From: Streptomyces asoensis
GTDB taxonomy: Bacteria; Actinomycetota; Actinomycetes; Streptomycetales; Streptomycetaceae
Assembly (NCBI RefSeq): GCF_016860545.1
Contig: NZ_BNEB01000002.1
Span: 1,364,001-1,428,000 of the forward strand
Length of the DNA: 64,000 nucleotides
Direction of reading: 5' to 3'
Under the pieces are notes generated by a model that was given only the letters and a program-made list of their open reading frames with translations, was not told where the DNA came from and did not search any database. Below, piece by piece: positions 45,548 through 53,582 of this stretch (position 1 is its first letter; each line of letters begins with the position of its first letter). The position numbers and the translations under genes are program-made.

Positions 45548-47080
45548 TCAGCTCGCCGGGGCCCGTTCCCGCGCACCCCGCGTCCCGTCCGCGGCCGCGG
45601 CCGCCCGCGCGATGTTGCGGGCCATGCCGCCGAAGACGACGGAGTGGAAGGGGGAGACGCTCCACCAGTAGGCGTGGCCGAGCAGCCCGTGCGGGTGGAA
45701 CAGCGCGCGCTGGCGGAAGCGGGTGCGGCCGCGGCCGTCCGTCTCGGCGTACATCTCCAGCCAGGCCAGCCCCGGCAGCCGCATCTCGGCCCGCAGCCGG
45801 AGCAGATGTCCGGGCTCGATCTCCTCGACCCGCCAGAAGTCCAGCGAGTCGCCCACCCGCAGCCGGGCGGCGTCCCTGCGGCCGCGGCGCAGACCCACTC
45901 CGCCGACCATCCGGTCGAGCCAGCCGCGGACGGCCCAGGCGAGCGGGAAGGAGTACCAGCCGTTCTCGCCGCCGATCCCCTCGATCACCTTCCACAGCGA
46001 CTCGGGGCGCGCGTCGACGGTCACTTCGCGGACGTCGGTGTAGAGGCTCCCGCCCGCCCAGCCGGGGTCGGTGGGCAGCGGGTCGCTCGGCGCGCCGGGC
46101 ACGGACGCGGAGGACCACCGGGTCACGACGCCCGCGTCCCGTACCTTGCGCAGGGCGAGCCGGACGGCCTCGTCGAAACCGAGCGGGTGGCCGGGCGGGT
46201 CGGGCACGTACCGGGCGAGGTCGTGCTCGTGACAGACCACCTCGTGCCGCAGCGACTCGGTGAGCGGCCGCGCGATGGAGGCCGGCACCGGGGTCACGAG
46301 GCCCACCCAGTGGCTGGACAGACCGGGGGTGAGCATCGGCACGGACAGGATGATCCGGCGGGGCAGTTCGGCGACGGCGGCGTAACGCATCATCATCTCG
46401 CGGTACGTCAGGACGTCCGGCCCGCCGAGGTCGAAGGCCCGGTTGACGTCCTGCGGCATCCCGGCCGAGCCGACGAGGGCGCGCAGCACGTCCCGGACGG
46501 CCACCGGCTGGATCCGGGTGTGGACCCAGCTCGGTGTGACCATCACGGGCAGCCGTTCGGTCAGATAGCGCAGCATCTCGAACGAGACCGAACCCGAACC
46601 GATCACCACCGCCGCGCGCAGCACGGTGGTCGGGACGCCGGAGTCCAGCAGGATCCGCCCCACCTCGGCCCGGGAGCGCAGATGCGGTGAGAGCTCGCGC
46701 TCGGGCACGCCGGCCGGGGTGAGGCCGCCGAGGTAGACGATGCGGCGCACGCCCGCCGCCCGGGCCTCCTCCCCGAAGATCCGCGCCGCCCGGCGGTCCG
46801 TCTCCTCGAAGTCGCCGCTCGTGCCCAGCGCGTGCACGAGGTAGTAGGCGACGTCGACGCCGCGCAGGGCCGCCGCGACGGAGGGGGCGTCCGTGACGTC
46901 GCCGCGCGCCGTCTCCACGTCGCCGGCCCACGGGTGGTCACGCAGCCGGTCGGGGGACCGGGCGAGACAGCGCACCCGGTGACCGGCCGCCAGCAGTTCG
47001 GGAACGAGCCTGCCGCCGATGTACCCCGTGGCGCCGGTGACCAGGCACAGCGTTCCGGTGCCGCGGCCGTCTGCGGTCAT
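45548..47080 (-). CDS. SDR-family NAD(P)-binding protein with C-terminal DUF2867
   Basis: 510 residues from ATG 47080 (AAGGAG upstream at 47090-47095). The extended-SDR Rossmann domain begins LCLVTGATGYIGGRLVPELLAAGHRVRCLAR and continues with VAYYLVHALG and VYLGGLTPAG. From about 320 the DUF2867 domain follows (NGWYSFPLAWAVRGWLDRMVGGVGLRRGRRD, VGDSLDFWRVEEIEPGHLLRLRAEM). This fusion is widespread next to photolyases and LitR/CarH-type regulators; its substrate is unknown. It is divergent from the MarR gene and in line with the photolyase gene. Confidence 0.88.
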   Translation of the reverse strand: MTADGRGTGTLCLVTGATGYIGGRLVPELLAAGHRVRCLARSPDRLRDHPWAGDVETARGDVTDAPSVAAALRGVDVAYYLVHALGTSGDFEETDRRAARIFGEEARAAGVRRIVYLGGLTPAGVPERELSPHLRSRAEVGRILLDSGVPTTVLRAAVVIGSGSVSFEMLRYLTERLPVMVTPSWVHTRIQPVAVRDVLRALVGSAGMPQDVNRAFDLGGPDVLTYREMMMRYAAVAELPRRIILSVPMLTPGLSSHWVGLVTPVPASIARPLTESLRHEVVCHEHDLARYVPDPPGHPLGFDEAVRLALRKVRDAGVVTRWSSASVPGAPSDPLPTDPGWAGGSLYTDVREVTVDARPESLWKVIEGIGGENGWYSFPLAWAVRGWLDRMVGGVGLRRGRRDAARLRVGDSLDFWRVEEIEPGHLLRLRAEMRLPGLAWLEMYAETDGRGRTRFRQRALFHPHGLLGHAYWWSVSPFHSVVFGGMARNIARAAAAADGTRGARERAPAS

Positions 47081-47191
47081 GAGCCTCGCTCCTTCTCGTG
47101 GTGGCCCCCCTCGCAGATCGCTTCCACGCACGGGGGCGCCGCGGATGCGACCGGGGCTCGTGCGCACGAACGAGTGATCGCGGACGGCGGC

Positions 47192-47203
47192 TACGCTTGC
47201 CCC
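47192..47203 (+). promoter_or_regulatory. -10 box (TACGCT) for a leaderless MarR transcript
   Basis: TACGCT (47192-47197) is 6 bp before GTG 47204 and there is no Shine-Dalgarno sequence. This geometry is typical of leaderless actinobacterial mRNAs that start on the A/G of the start codon. Confidence 0.45.
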
Positions 47204-47710
47204 GTGGCCACAGCGAACGACCGTGAGGAGCCGGTGCCGCAACAGCGGCCCGAGGCGCCCGGGACACCTGCCGACCTCCAGGCCTTCGCGGTCCGGCTGC
47301 GGCGGATGAACGGTGAGATCAACCGGCTGGTGCACGCGTTCGCGGGTGACCAGGGACTGCACCCGACGGACGTGCAGGCGCTCGCCGCGATCCTCGACGC
47401 CGACGGGCCGATGACCCCGAAGCGGCTGCGCGAGCATCTCGGTCTGACCTCCGGCGCGGTCACGGCGTGCGTGGACCGACTGGAGCGCGCGGGGCACATC
47501 CGCAGGGTCCGCGAGAGCGCCGACCGCAGGGTGGTGCACCTGTACTACGCGGCGGACGCCCGGTCGGTGGCGCGCACCTACTTCCGGCCGCTGGCCGATG
47601 CCACCCGGGCCGCGCGCGCCCGCTTCACGGAGGAGGAGCTGTCGGTGGCGCTCCGCTTCCTGACGGCCATGGGCGAGGAGCTGTCCGGGATCACCCCGCC
47701 GGGGCGCTGA
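47204..47710 (+). CDS. MarR-family transcriptional regulator
   Basis: 168 residues from GTG 47204; ATGs further upstream would extend into the SDR gene. Winged-helix core: LHPTDVQALAAILDADGPMTPKRLREHLGLTSGAVTACVDRLERAGHIRRVRESADRRVVHLYYA, flanked by dimerisation helices. MarR proteins repress efflux or stress genes and release DNA on binding an aromatic ligand or oxidation. The AT-rich palindrome at 47791-47803, between this gene and the MMPL exporter, is the obvious candidate operator. Both MMPL and SDR/photolyase are possible targets. Confidence 0.88.
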   Translation: MATANDREEPVPQQRPEAPGTPADLQAFAVRLRRMNGEINRLVHAFAGDQGLHPTDVQALAAILDADGPMTPKRLREHLGLTSGAVTACVDRLERAGHIRRVRESADRRVVHLYYAADARSVARTYFRPLADATRAARARFTEEELSVALRFLTAMGEELSGITPPGR

Positions 47711-47790
47711 AAAGGCCGGGGTGCGCCGCATCCGGGGGCCGGTCGCGGGCAGAAGCACAGGCAACGTCTAGGATCACTCGACCGCAACTT

Positions 47791-47803
47791 GCTCAATCAT
47801 TGA
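47791..47803. promoter_or_regulatory. Palindromic operator CTCAATCATTGAG
   Basis: A perfect 13-bp palindrome (CTCAAT-C-ATTGAG) inside a 40-bp AT-rich island (CAACTTG...GATTGTTTGTTG), 106 bp before the MMPL ATG. Size and composition fit a MarR or TetR operator. The adjacent MarR is the likely binder (inference). Confidence 0.6.
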
Positions 47804-47908
47804 GATTGTTTGTTGTCGAGATACATGTGCCCGACGACGTGTCGCGCGTCGATGTGCCGACTTGTCGATGTGTCGTCGCGAACCCGCCCCTTCCGCAGCT
47901 GGAGAACG

Positions 47909-50038
47909 ATGTCCACCACCCCCCGACGCGCCCGCTGGCTCGTCCCGGTCCTCCTCGTCGCCGTGTGGCTCGGCGTCGGCGGCGTACTCGGTCCCTACGC
48001 CGGACGGCTGGGCGAGGTCGCCACCAACGACCAGGCCGCCTTCCTGCCGCGCAGCGCCGAGTCGACCGAGGTCATCGCCGCGCAGCGCGCCTTCCGGCAG
48101 GACGAGACGCTCCCGGCGATCGTCGTCTGGACCGCCCCGGCGAAGGACGGCGCGGCCGAGGGAACCAAGACAGGCGAGCCGGTCGAGGACCGGCTCGACG
48201 CGGCCGGCCGGGCCCTGGCCTCCCTCGCCGGCGACCCCGGCGTGGCCGGTGAGGTCTCGCCCGCGCTGCCGTCCGACGACGGCCGGGCCATCGAGGGCGT
48301 GGTGCCCCTGCGCCCCGACCTCGGTGACGACCTCGCCCCCACCCTCGACCGGATCCGCGCCGCCGCGGAACGCGTCCCCGGCACGACCGTCCAGCTGGCC
48401 GGCCCGGCCGCGAGCCAGGCGGACCTGTCCGACGCCTTCGCCGGCATCGACGGGCTGCTGCTCGGCGTCGCGCTGGCCACCGTCCTCGTCATCCTGCTGC
48501 TCGTCTACCGCAGTGTGCTGCTCCCGCTGGTGATCATCCTCGGCGCGGTGTTCGCCCTGGGCCTCGCCTGCGCCGTCGTGTACGCCCTCGCCGACCACGA
48601 CGTGGTCCGCGTCGACGGACAGGTCCAGGGCATCCTCTCCATCCTGGTCATCGGCGCGGCCACCGACTATGCCCTGCTGCTCACCGCCCGCTACCGGGAG
48701 GAGCTCGCCGCCCGCACCGACCGGTTCGCCGCCGTCACCGCCGCGCTGCGCAAGTCCTGGGGCGCGGTCGTGGCCAGCGCCGCGACCGTCGCCCTCGGGC
48801 TGCTCGCCCTGCTGCTCAGCGACCTCACCAACAACCGGGCCCTCGGGCCGGTCGGCGCCATCGGCATCGGCTGCGCCGTCCTCAGCACGCTGACCTTCCT
48901 GCCGGCGGTCCTGGTGCTCCTGGGCAGGACGGCCTACTGGCCCGCACGACTGGCGGCCGGGAGCACGGGCCACGGGGTGTGGCAGCGCGTCGCCGCCCTG
49001 GTGGACCGGGCACCGCGCCGGGTCTGGGCGGTCACCCTCGCCGTGCTGCTGGCCGCGGCCGCGTTCGCCCCGACGCTCGCCTCGAAGGGGGTCCCCCTCG
49101 ACGAGACCTTCGTGAACGACGCCCCCTCCGTCGCCGCGCAGGAGACCCTCGGCCGGCACTTCCCGGGCGGCTCGGGGAACCCCACCGTGGTCATCGCGGA
49201 CGCCGACCGGCTGCCGGGCGTCCTCGCCGCGTCCCGGCGCACCGAGGGCGTCGCCTCGGCGGCCGCCGCCACCGCGTCGGGCCGTCCCGGCGCCGACCCC
49301 CTGGTGGTGGACGGTCGGGTGCGGGTCGACGTGACCCTCGACTCCGCCGCCGACGGCGACGCGGCGCTGCGGACCGTGGCCCGCCTGCGCACCGCCCTGC
49401 ACGCCGTGCCCGGCGCGGACGCCCTCGTCGGCGGCTACACCGCCCAGCGCTACGACACCCAGCGCACCGCCGAGCGCGACCGCACCCTCATCGTCCCCGT
49501 CGTGCTCGCCATCATCTTCCTCATCCTGACCGTCCTGCTGCGCTCGCTGCTGCTGCCCGCCCTGCTGGTGGCCACGGTGGGGCTGAACTTCCTCGCCACC
49601 CTGGGCATCTCCGGCCTCGTGTTCCGGCACGTGTTCGGCTTCAGCGGCACCGACCCGTCCGTGCCGCTGTACGGCTTCGTGTTCCTGGTGGCGCTGGGCG
49701 TCGACTACAACATCTTCCTCATGTCCCGGGTGCGCGAGGAGAGTCTGCGGCACGGAGTGCGCCAGGGTGTCCTGCGGGGACTTGTCACCACCGGCGGTGT
49801 CATCACCTCCGCGGGTGTGGTGCTCGCCGCCACGTTCGCCGCGCTCGGCGTGATCCCGCTGGCCTTCCTCGCCCAGATCGCCTTCATCGTCGCCTTCGGC
49901 GTCCTGCTCGACACCCTCGTCGTGCGCTCGCTGCTGGTGCCCGCCCTCGTACGGGACATCGGGGCACCAGCCTGGTGGCCGGGGCGCCTCGGCGTGGCCC
50001 GCGACACGGCGGACGACGGCCCGTCGGCAGAGAGGTGA
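47909..50038 (+). CDS. MMPL-family (RND) membrane exporter
   Basis: 709 residues from ATG 47909 with GGAGAA 2-4 nt upstream. Two pseudo-symmetric halves each have one membrane helix, an external domain and five helices. Visible landmarks: first helix RWLVPVLLVAVWLGVGGV, LLLGVALATVLVILLLVYRSVLLPL, IGAATDYALLLTARYREEL in half 1 and LGVDYNIFLMSRVREES in half 2, both carrying the Asp-Tyr pair of the proton relay in MmpL proteins. They export lipids or drugs using the proton gradient. Cargo is unknown; the lipid of the PKS cluster 14 kb away is a speculative option. Controlled by the palindrome upstream. Confidence 0.9.
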   Translation: MSTTPRRARWLVPVLLVAVWLGVGGVLGPYAGRLGEVATNDQAAFLPRSAESTEVIAAQRAFRQDETLPAIVVWTAPAKDGAAEGTKTGEPVEDRLDAAGRALASLAGDPGVAGEVSPALPSDDGRAIEGVVPLRPDLGDDLAPTLDRIRAAAERVPGTTVQLAGPAASQADLSDAFAGIDGLLLGVALATVLVILLLVYRSVLLPLVIILGAVFALGLACAVVYALADHDVVRVDGQVQGILSILVIGAATDYALLLTARYREELAARTDRFAAVTAALRKSWGAVVASAATVALGLLALLLSDLTNNRALGPVGAIGIGCAVLSTLTFLPAVLVLLGRTAYWPARLAAGSTGHGVWQRVAALVDRAPRRVWAVTLAVLLAAAAFAPTLASKGVPLDETFVNDAPSVAAQETLGRHFPGGSGNPTVVIADADRLPGVLAASRRTEGVASAAAATASGRPGADPLVVDGRVRVDVTLDSAADGDAALRTVARLRTALHAVPGADALVGGYTAQRYDTQRTAERDRTLIVPVVLAIIFLILTVLLRSLLLPALLVATVGLNFLATLGISGLVFRHVFGFSGTDPSVPLYGFVFLVALGVDYNIFLMSRVREESLRHGVRQGVLRGLVTTGGVITSAGVVLAATFAALGVIPLAFLAQIAFIVAFGVLLDTLVVRSLLVPALVRDIGAPAWWPGRLGVARDTADDGPSAER

Positions 50039-50078
50039 ACATGCTCGCGCCGATCCCGGGAAGCCGGAGGAGGACAGG

Positions 50079-50279
50079 TTGTCCGTTTCGCATCGGGAGG
50101 TGTCTGCCGCTATGAGCGCGAAGGTCTTGGAGCGTTTCCCCGCCGGATCCCCGCGAGGATCGTGGCCGGCGGAGGAGTACGCGGCACGGCGGCGAGCCGA
50201 GGGGGAGCCCGCGACCGTGGTCATGGACCTGAAGTCGGATGCCTTCCTCGTGGTCGTCCAGCTGGGCGAAGAGGACTGA
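50079..50279 (+). CDS. Small conserved hypothetical protein, 66 aa
   Basis: TTG 50079 with GGAGGAGG 5 nt upstream is the best start; ATG 50112 gives a 55-residue version beginning SAKVLERFPAGSPRG. The sequence is charged (SWPAEEYAARRRAEGEPATVVMDLKSDAFLVVVQLGEED), with a helix then a short beta hairpin. I do not recognise the family. It follows the MMPL gene by 40 bp and may be co-transcribed. Confidence 0.6.
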   Translation: MSVSHREVSAAMSAKVLERFPAGSPRGSWPAEEYAARRRAEGEPATVVMDLKSDAFLVVVQLGEED

Positions 50280-50400
50280 CACCGCGGGTCGTACGGCGGC
50301 GGTGAGGGCGGGCGAGGGGTGGCCGGCGGGGCCGTCCCGCTCCGGCTCCGCCCCCGCCGTACGGCCCGCGCGGCGGCCCCGCGACGATTCGCGGCGACGC

Positions 50401-51318
50401 CTAGGACACCCCGGGGCCCGCGCCGATGGCGCGGGCCCTGCGGACGAACACCTCGTGCAGGTCCCGCGCGGCCTGCGGCACGGACTCCGCCCGCCGCCGT
50501 TGCAGCATCAGCAGCACACGGGTCGCGTCACCGCTGATCGGCCGGTGGGTGAGCGCGCCGCGCCGTTCGAGCGGATCCCCGATCACACTGAAGTCGGGCA
50601 GGACCGTCGCCCCCAGCCCCTCCGCCACCATCAGCTTGCCCATCTCCGCGCCGTCCGTGGAGTAGGCGAACGCCAGACCGCGTCCGTCCAGCAGTCGGTG
50701 GACGTAGCGGTGCATGACGTACCCCGACCGCATCCCGATCAGCGGTACCCCGAGCAGGTCGTCCACCGAGACCGAGGGCCCGGCGGCCAGAGGGCTGTCG
50801 GGGCGCACGCACACCACCGGCCGGCCGCGCAGCAGCTCCGTCGACTCGAACGCGGCCGGCACGTCGTCCCCCTCCAGATGGTTGACCAGCCCGAGGTCGA
50901 ACCCGCCCTCCAACAGGGTCCGGTGGATGTCGGTCTGCTGGGCGCCGACCACCTCCACCTGGGTGACGGGATGCGCGGCGCGGAACTCCCTGACCACCGG
51001 AATGAGCAGCGGCACCGTCGCCGCGTTCACCGTGCCCACCCGCACCATCCGGCTGATCCGGTGCTGTTCGCCCGCCGCCGAGCGCAGCCGGTCCACCGCG
51101 TCCAGCACCCCGATGATGTGCGGCAGGAGTTCGCGGCCCGAGGCGCTCATGGTGGCTCCGGACCGTTTGCGTTCCAGGAGGTCCACCCCGAGTTCCCGTT
51201 CGAGGTTGCGTACGGTCTCGCTCAACGCGGGCTGGGACAGGCGTAGTTCGTCGGCCGCCCGGCGCAGGGAACCGAGCCGGGTGACCGCCGCGATGTATTC
51301 CAGCTGTTCCGTTCGCAC
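50401..51318 (-). CDS. LysR-family regulator, probable control of the sulfonate genes
   Basis: 305 residues from GTG 51318 (tandem GTGs at 51318 and 51321; the ATG at 51432 is unlikely). N-terminal winged helix RTEQLEYIAAVTRLGSLRRAADELRLSQPALSETVRNLERELGVDLLERKRSG, then a periplasmic-binding-like effector domain (RVGTVNAATVPLLIPVVREFRA, VGAQQTDIHRTLLEGGFDLGLV). It is divergent from the leader peptide and SsuE/SfnB/SsuD genes, the classic layout for a LysR that activates them, comparable in role to CysB/Cbl. Effector not known. Confidence 0.87.
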   Translation of the reverse strand: MRTEQLEYIAAVTRLGSLRRAADELRLSQPALSETVRNLERELGVDLLERKRSGATMSASGRELLPHIIGVLDAVDRLRSAAGEQHRISRMVRVGTVNAATVPLLIPVVREFRAAHPVTQVEVVGAQQTDIHRTLLEGGFDLGLVNHLEGDDVPAAFESTELLRGRPVVCVRPDSPLAAGPSVSVDDLLGVPLIGMRSGYVMHRYVHRLLDGRGLAFAYSTDGAEMGKLMVAEGLGATVLPDFSVIGDPLERRGALTHRPISGDATRVLLMLQRRRAESVPQAARDLHEVFVRRARAIGAGPGVS

Positions 51319-51455
51319 CACGGAAGAATGCGGGCCCGTCCGGCACCCGTTCAAGGGTTTCCCTGTCACACCTTCGTGAAATTCAATGGTCCGCGATACG
51401 AGAACGGTCGGGTTTTCCTTGACTGCCGTCACGGGCGGCTGCCACGATCGACGAC

Positions 51456-51539
51456 ATGAAGATGCGACTGGACCTCACGCGGCGACGCCATGTCGATCTC
51501 GCGCGCGTCTCCAGCGCCTCCTGTTGCGCCGCGGCCTGA
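51456..51539 (+). CDS. Cysteine-containing leader peptide (27 aa) of the sulfur operon
   Basis: A 27-codon ORF (ATG 51456 to TGA 51539) too short for usual gene calling. Its core RRRHVDLARVSSASCC matches the actinobacterial putative leader peptide family found ahead of sulfur-assimilation genes, with two consecutive Cys codons (TGT TGC) close to the stop. In mycobacteria comparable Cys-rich short ORFs make translation sense cysteine supply and attenuate the genes behind. Here SsuE, SfnB and SsuD genes follow, so cysteine-responsive attenuation is a good hypothesis. Confidence 0.78.
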   Translation: MKMRLDLTRRRHVDLARVSSASCCAAA

Positions 51540-51636
51540 TCACTTCCCCGCGATCCGCCGCGCTTTTCCTTTTCCCGGCCTGAATCGGCCGCGCCCGCGC
51601 ACGACTTCACATCCCGGTATTCGCCGGCGCCCGCAC

Positions 51637-51674
51637 GGTGCGTGAATTCGGCCTGCCCGAATACATTCCGCACC
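51637..51674. promoter_or_regulatory. Two-part stem-loop in the sulfur leader
   Basis: GGTGCG (51637-51642) pairs with CGCACC (51669-51674), and ATTCGG (51646-51651) with CCGAAT (51657-51662) inside it, leaving a small internal loop. It lies between the leader peptide and the SsuE gene. It could be an attenuator hairpin or a LysR binding site on DNA. Confidence 0.45.
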
Positions 51675-51808
51675 AGGAATCCCGCCTGCCCGCCACCGGG
51701 CCGTTCAGGGGGCGGACCGCCCGGACCCGCCCGGTACTCATGACTGCTCGTCCCCACCGGGGTGCCCTGCCGCGCCGGAGCACCCCGGGCTCCTTCGAAA
51801 GAGGATCC

Positions 51809-52363
51809 ATGGCCACCGTCCTGTCCGTCTCCGGCAGCCCCTCCGTCTCCTCCCGCACCGGCCGTCTGCTGCGCCACCTCGACCAGCGGCTCGCCGCCCA
51901 GGGCCACGAGGTGATCCCGCTCGACGTCCGCACGATCCCGGCCGAGGCCCTGCTCGGCGCGGACTTCCGGCACCCGGCGATCGTCGAGGCGACCGAGCTG
52001 GTCGCGCGTGCCGACGGCGTCGTCGTGGGCACCCCGGTCTACAAGGCGTCGTACTCCGGAGTCCTCAAGGCGCTCCTCGACCTGCTTCCGCAGTACGCGC
52101 TCACCGGCAAGACGGTCCTGCCCCTGGCCACCGGCGGCTCCACGGCCCATGTGCTGGCCATCGACTACGCCCTGCGCCCCGTCCTCAACTCCATGGGCGC
52201 GGCCCACATCGTGCAGGGCTGGTTCACCCTCGACAAGGACATCACCGCCCACGAGGACGGATCCATCACCATCGCCCCGCCCGCCACCGAGGCGCTCACC
52301 CAGGTCGTCGACCAGTTCTCGGCGGCGCTCGGACGCACGCCCTACCTGGCCGCGGCGAGCTGA
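51809..52363 (+). CDS. ssuE: NAD(P)H-dependent FMN reductase, SsuE type
   Basis: 184 residues from ATG 51809 with AAGAGG upstream. Flavodoxin-like fold with VLSVSGSPSVSSRTGRLL at the N-terminus and the SsuE signature GTPVYKASYSGVLKALLDLLPQYALTGKTVLPLATGGS. It supplies reduced FMN to the two-component monooxygenase SsuD encoded two genes on. Members normally work as soluble dimers or tetramers. The pi-helix Tyr typical of SsuE is present in PVYKASYSG. Operon: 7 bp to the SfnB-like gene. Confidence 0.92.
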   Translation: MATVLSVSGSPSVSSRTGRLLRHLDQRLAAQGHEVIPLDVRTIPAEALLGADFRHPAIVEATELVARADGVVVGTPVYKASYSGVLKALLDLLPQYALTGKTVLPLATGGSTAHVLAIDYALRPVLNSMGAAHIVQGWFTLDKDITAHEDGSITIAPPATEALTQVVDQFSAALGRTPYLAAAS

Positions 52364-52370
52364 GCCCACG

Positions 52371-53555
52371 ATGTCCGCCCACATCATCGCCGACGACGCC
52401 GAGGCCCTCGCCGTGGCCGCCTCGCTGGCCGCGGAGTTCCGCCCCGGCGCGTCCGCGCGCGATGCCGGACGACGCCTGCCCCGCGCCGAGCTGGACCGGA
52501 TGTCCGCCTCCGGGCTGCTCGCCGTGACCGTGCCCGCCGACCACGGCGGGGCGGACGTCGGCGCGCGGACCCTTGCGGAGATCTTCCGCCTGCTCGCCAC
52601 CGCCGACGCCAGTCTGGCCCAGATCCCGCAGAGCCACTTCGCCTACGTGAACGTGATGCGCCGTCAGGGCACGCCAGAACAGCGGGAGTTCTTCTTCGCG
52701 GAACTGCTCGCCGGCCGACGGTTCGGCAATGCCCAGTCGGAGGCCGGCACCCGGCACGTCCAGGACATCCGTACCCGGCTGGAGCCACGGCCGGACGGTT
52801 CGTACGTCCTGACCGGCGTCAAGCACTACTCCACCGGCGCCCTGTTCGCCGACTGGATCCCGGTCCTGGCCCGCACCGGGGACGACCGACTGCACGTCGC
52901 CTACGTGCCGTCCGGCGCGCCCGGGCTCACCGTGGTGGACGACTGGTACGGGCTCGGGCAGCGCACGACCGCCAGTGGCACCGTCCGCCTGGACGGCGTC
53001 CCGGTGCCCGCCGACCGTGTCCTGCCCCACCACCTGACCTTCGAGGGGCCGCAACTGCACGGTGCCCTCGCGCAGTTGCTGCACGCCGCGATCGACACCG
53101 GGATCGCCGCCGGCGCGCTCGCCGAGGCCGCGGAGTTCGTGCGGACGAAGAGCCGGCCGTGGTTCGAGAGCGGTGTGGAGACCGCCGCCGAGGACCCGCT
53201 GCTGATCCAGCGCTTCGGCGAACTGGCCCTGTGCATCAAGGCGGCGGAGGCGCTGCTGCGCGAGGCCGCCCGTTCGGTCGACGCGGCGCGGGCCGATCTG
53301 AGCGACGACACCGCGGCCGAGGCGTCCGTCGCGGTCGCCGCCGCGAAGGTGCAGGCGGCGCGGGCGGCCGTGGAGGTGTCGAGCGCCCTGTTCGAGGTCT
53401 CCGGCACCCGGTCCGCCGCCGACTCGCTGAACCTGCACCGGCACTGGCGCGACGCCCGCACGCACACCCTGCACGATCCGGCCCGTTGGAAGATCCAGCA
53501 CATCGGACGGTTCGTGCTGAACGGCACCCGGCCGCCCCGCCACGGCCTGCTGTAG
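52371..53555 (+). CDS. SfnB-family sulfur-acquisition oxidoreductase (acyl-CoA dehydrogenase fold)
   Basis: 394 residues from ATG 52371. The acyl-CoA dehydrogenase/DszC-like flavin monooxygenase fold is clear: LLAVTVPADHGGADVG, FGNAQSEAGTRHVQDIRT, GVKHYSTGALFADWIPVL, and a C-terminal helical domain ending LHDPARWKIQHIGRFVLNG. SfnB-type and DszC-like enzymes use FMNH2 from a reductase such as SsuE to oxidise organosulfur compounds (dimethyl sulfone, thiophenes). The adjacent SsuE and SsuD homologs support that role; substrate is inferred. Confidence 0.88.
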   Translation: MSAHIIADDAEALAVAASLAAEFRPGASARDAGRRLPRAELDRMSASGLLAVTVPADHGGADVGARTLAEIFRLLATADASLAQIPQSHFAYVNVMRRQGTPEQREFFFAELLAGRRFGNAQSEAGTRHVQDIRTRLEPRPDGSYVLTGVKHYSTGALFADWIPVLARTGDDRLHVAYVPSGAPGLTVVDDWYGLGQRTTASGTVRLDGVPVPADRVLPHHLTFEGPQLHGALAQLLHAAIDTGIAAGALAEAAEFVRTKSRPWFESGVETAAEDPLLIQRFGELALCIKAAEALLREAARSVDAARADLSDDTAAEASVAVAAAKVQAARAAVEVSSALFEVSGTRSAADSLNLHRHWRDARTHTLHDPARWKIQHIGRFVLNGTRPPRHGLL

Positions 53556-53582
53556 CCCCACGATCCCGGATCGGAGACCCCC

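Larger units (their letters stand above)
51319..51808. promoter_or_regulatory. 490-bp divergent leader region of the sulfur genes
   Basis: Holds the promoters of the LysR gene and of the sulfur operon, the Cys-Cys leader peptide ORF (51456-51539), and a long stem-loop (51637-51674). Distance from the leader stop to the SsuE start is 269 nt, enough for an attenuator. An AT-rich patch GTCACACCTTCGTGAAATTC lies at 51365-51384. Confidence 0.55.
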
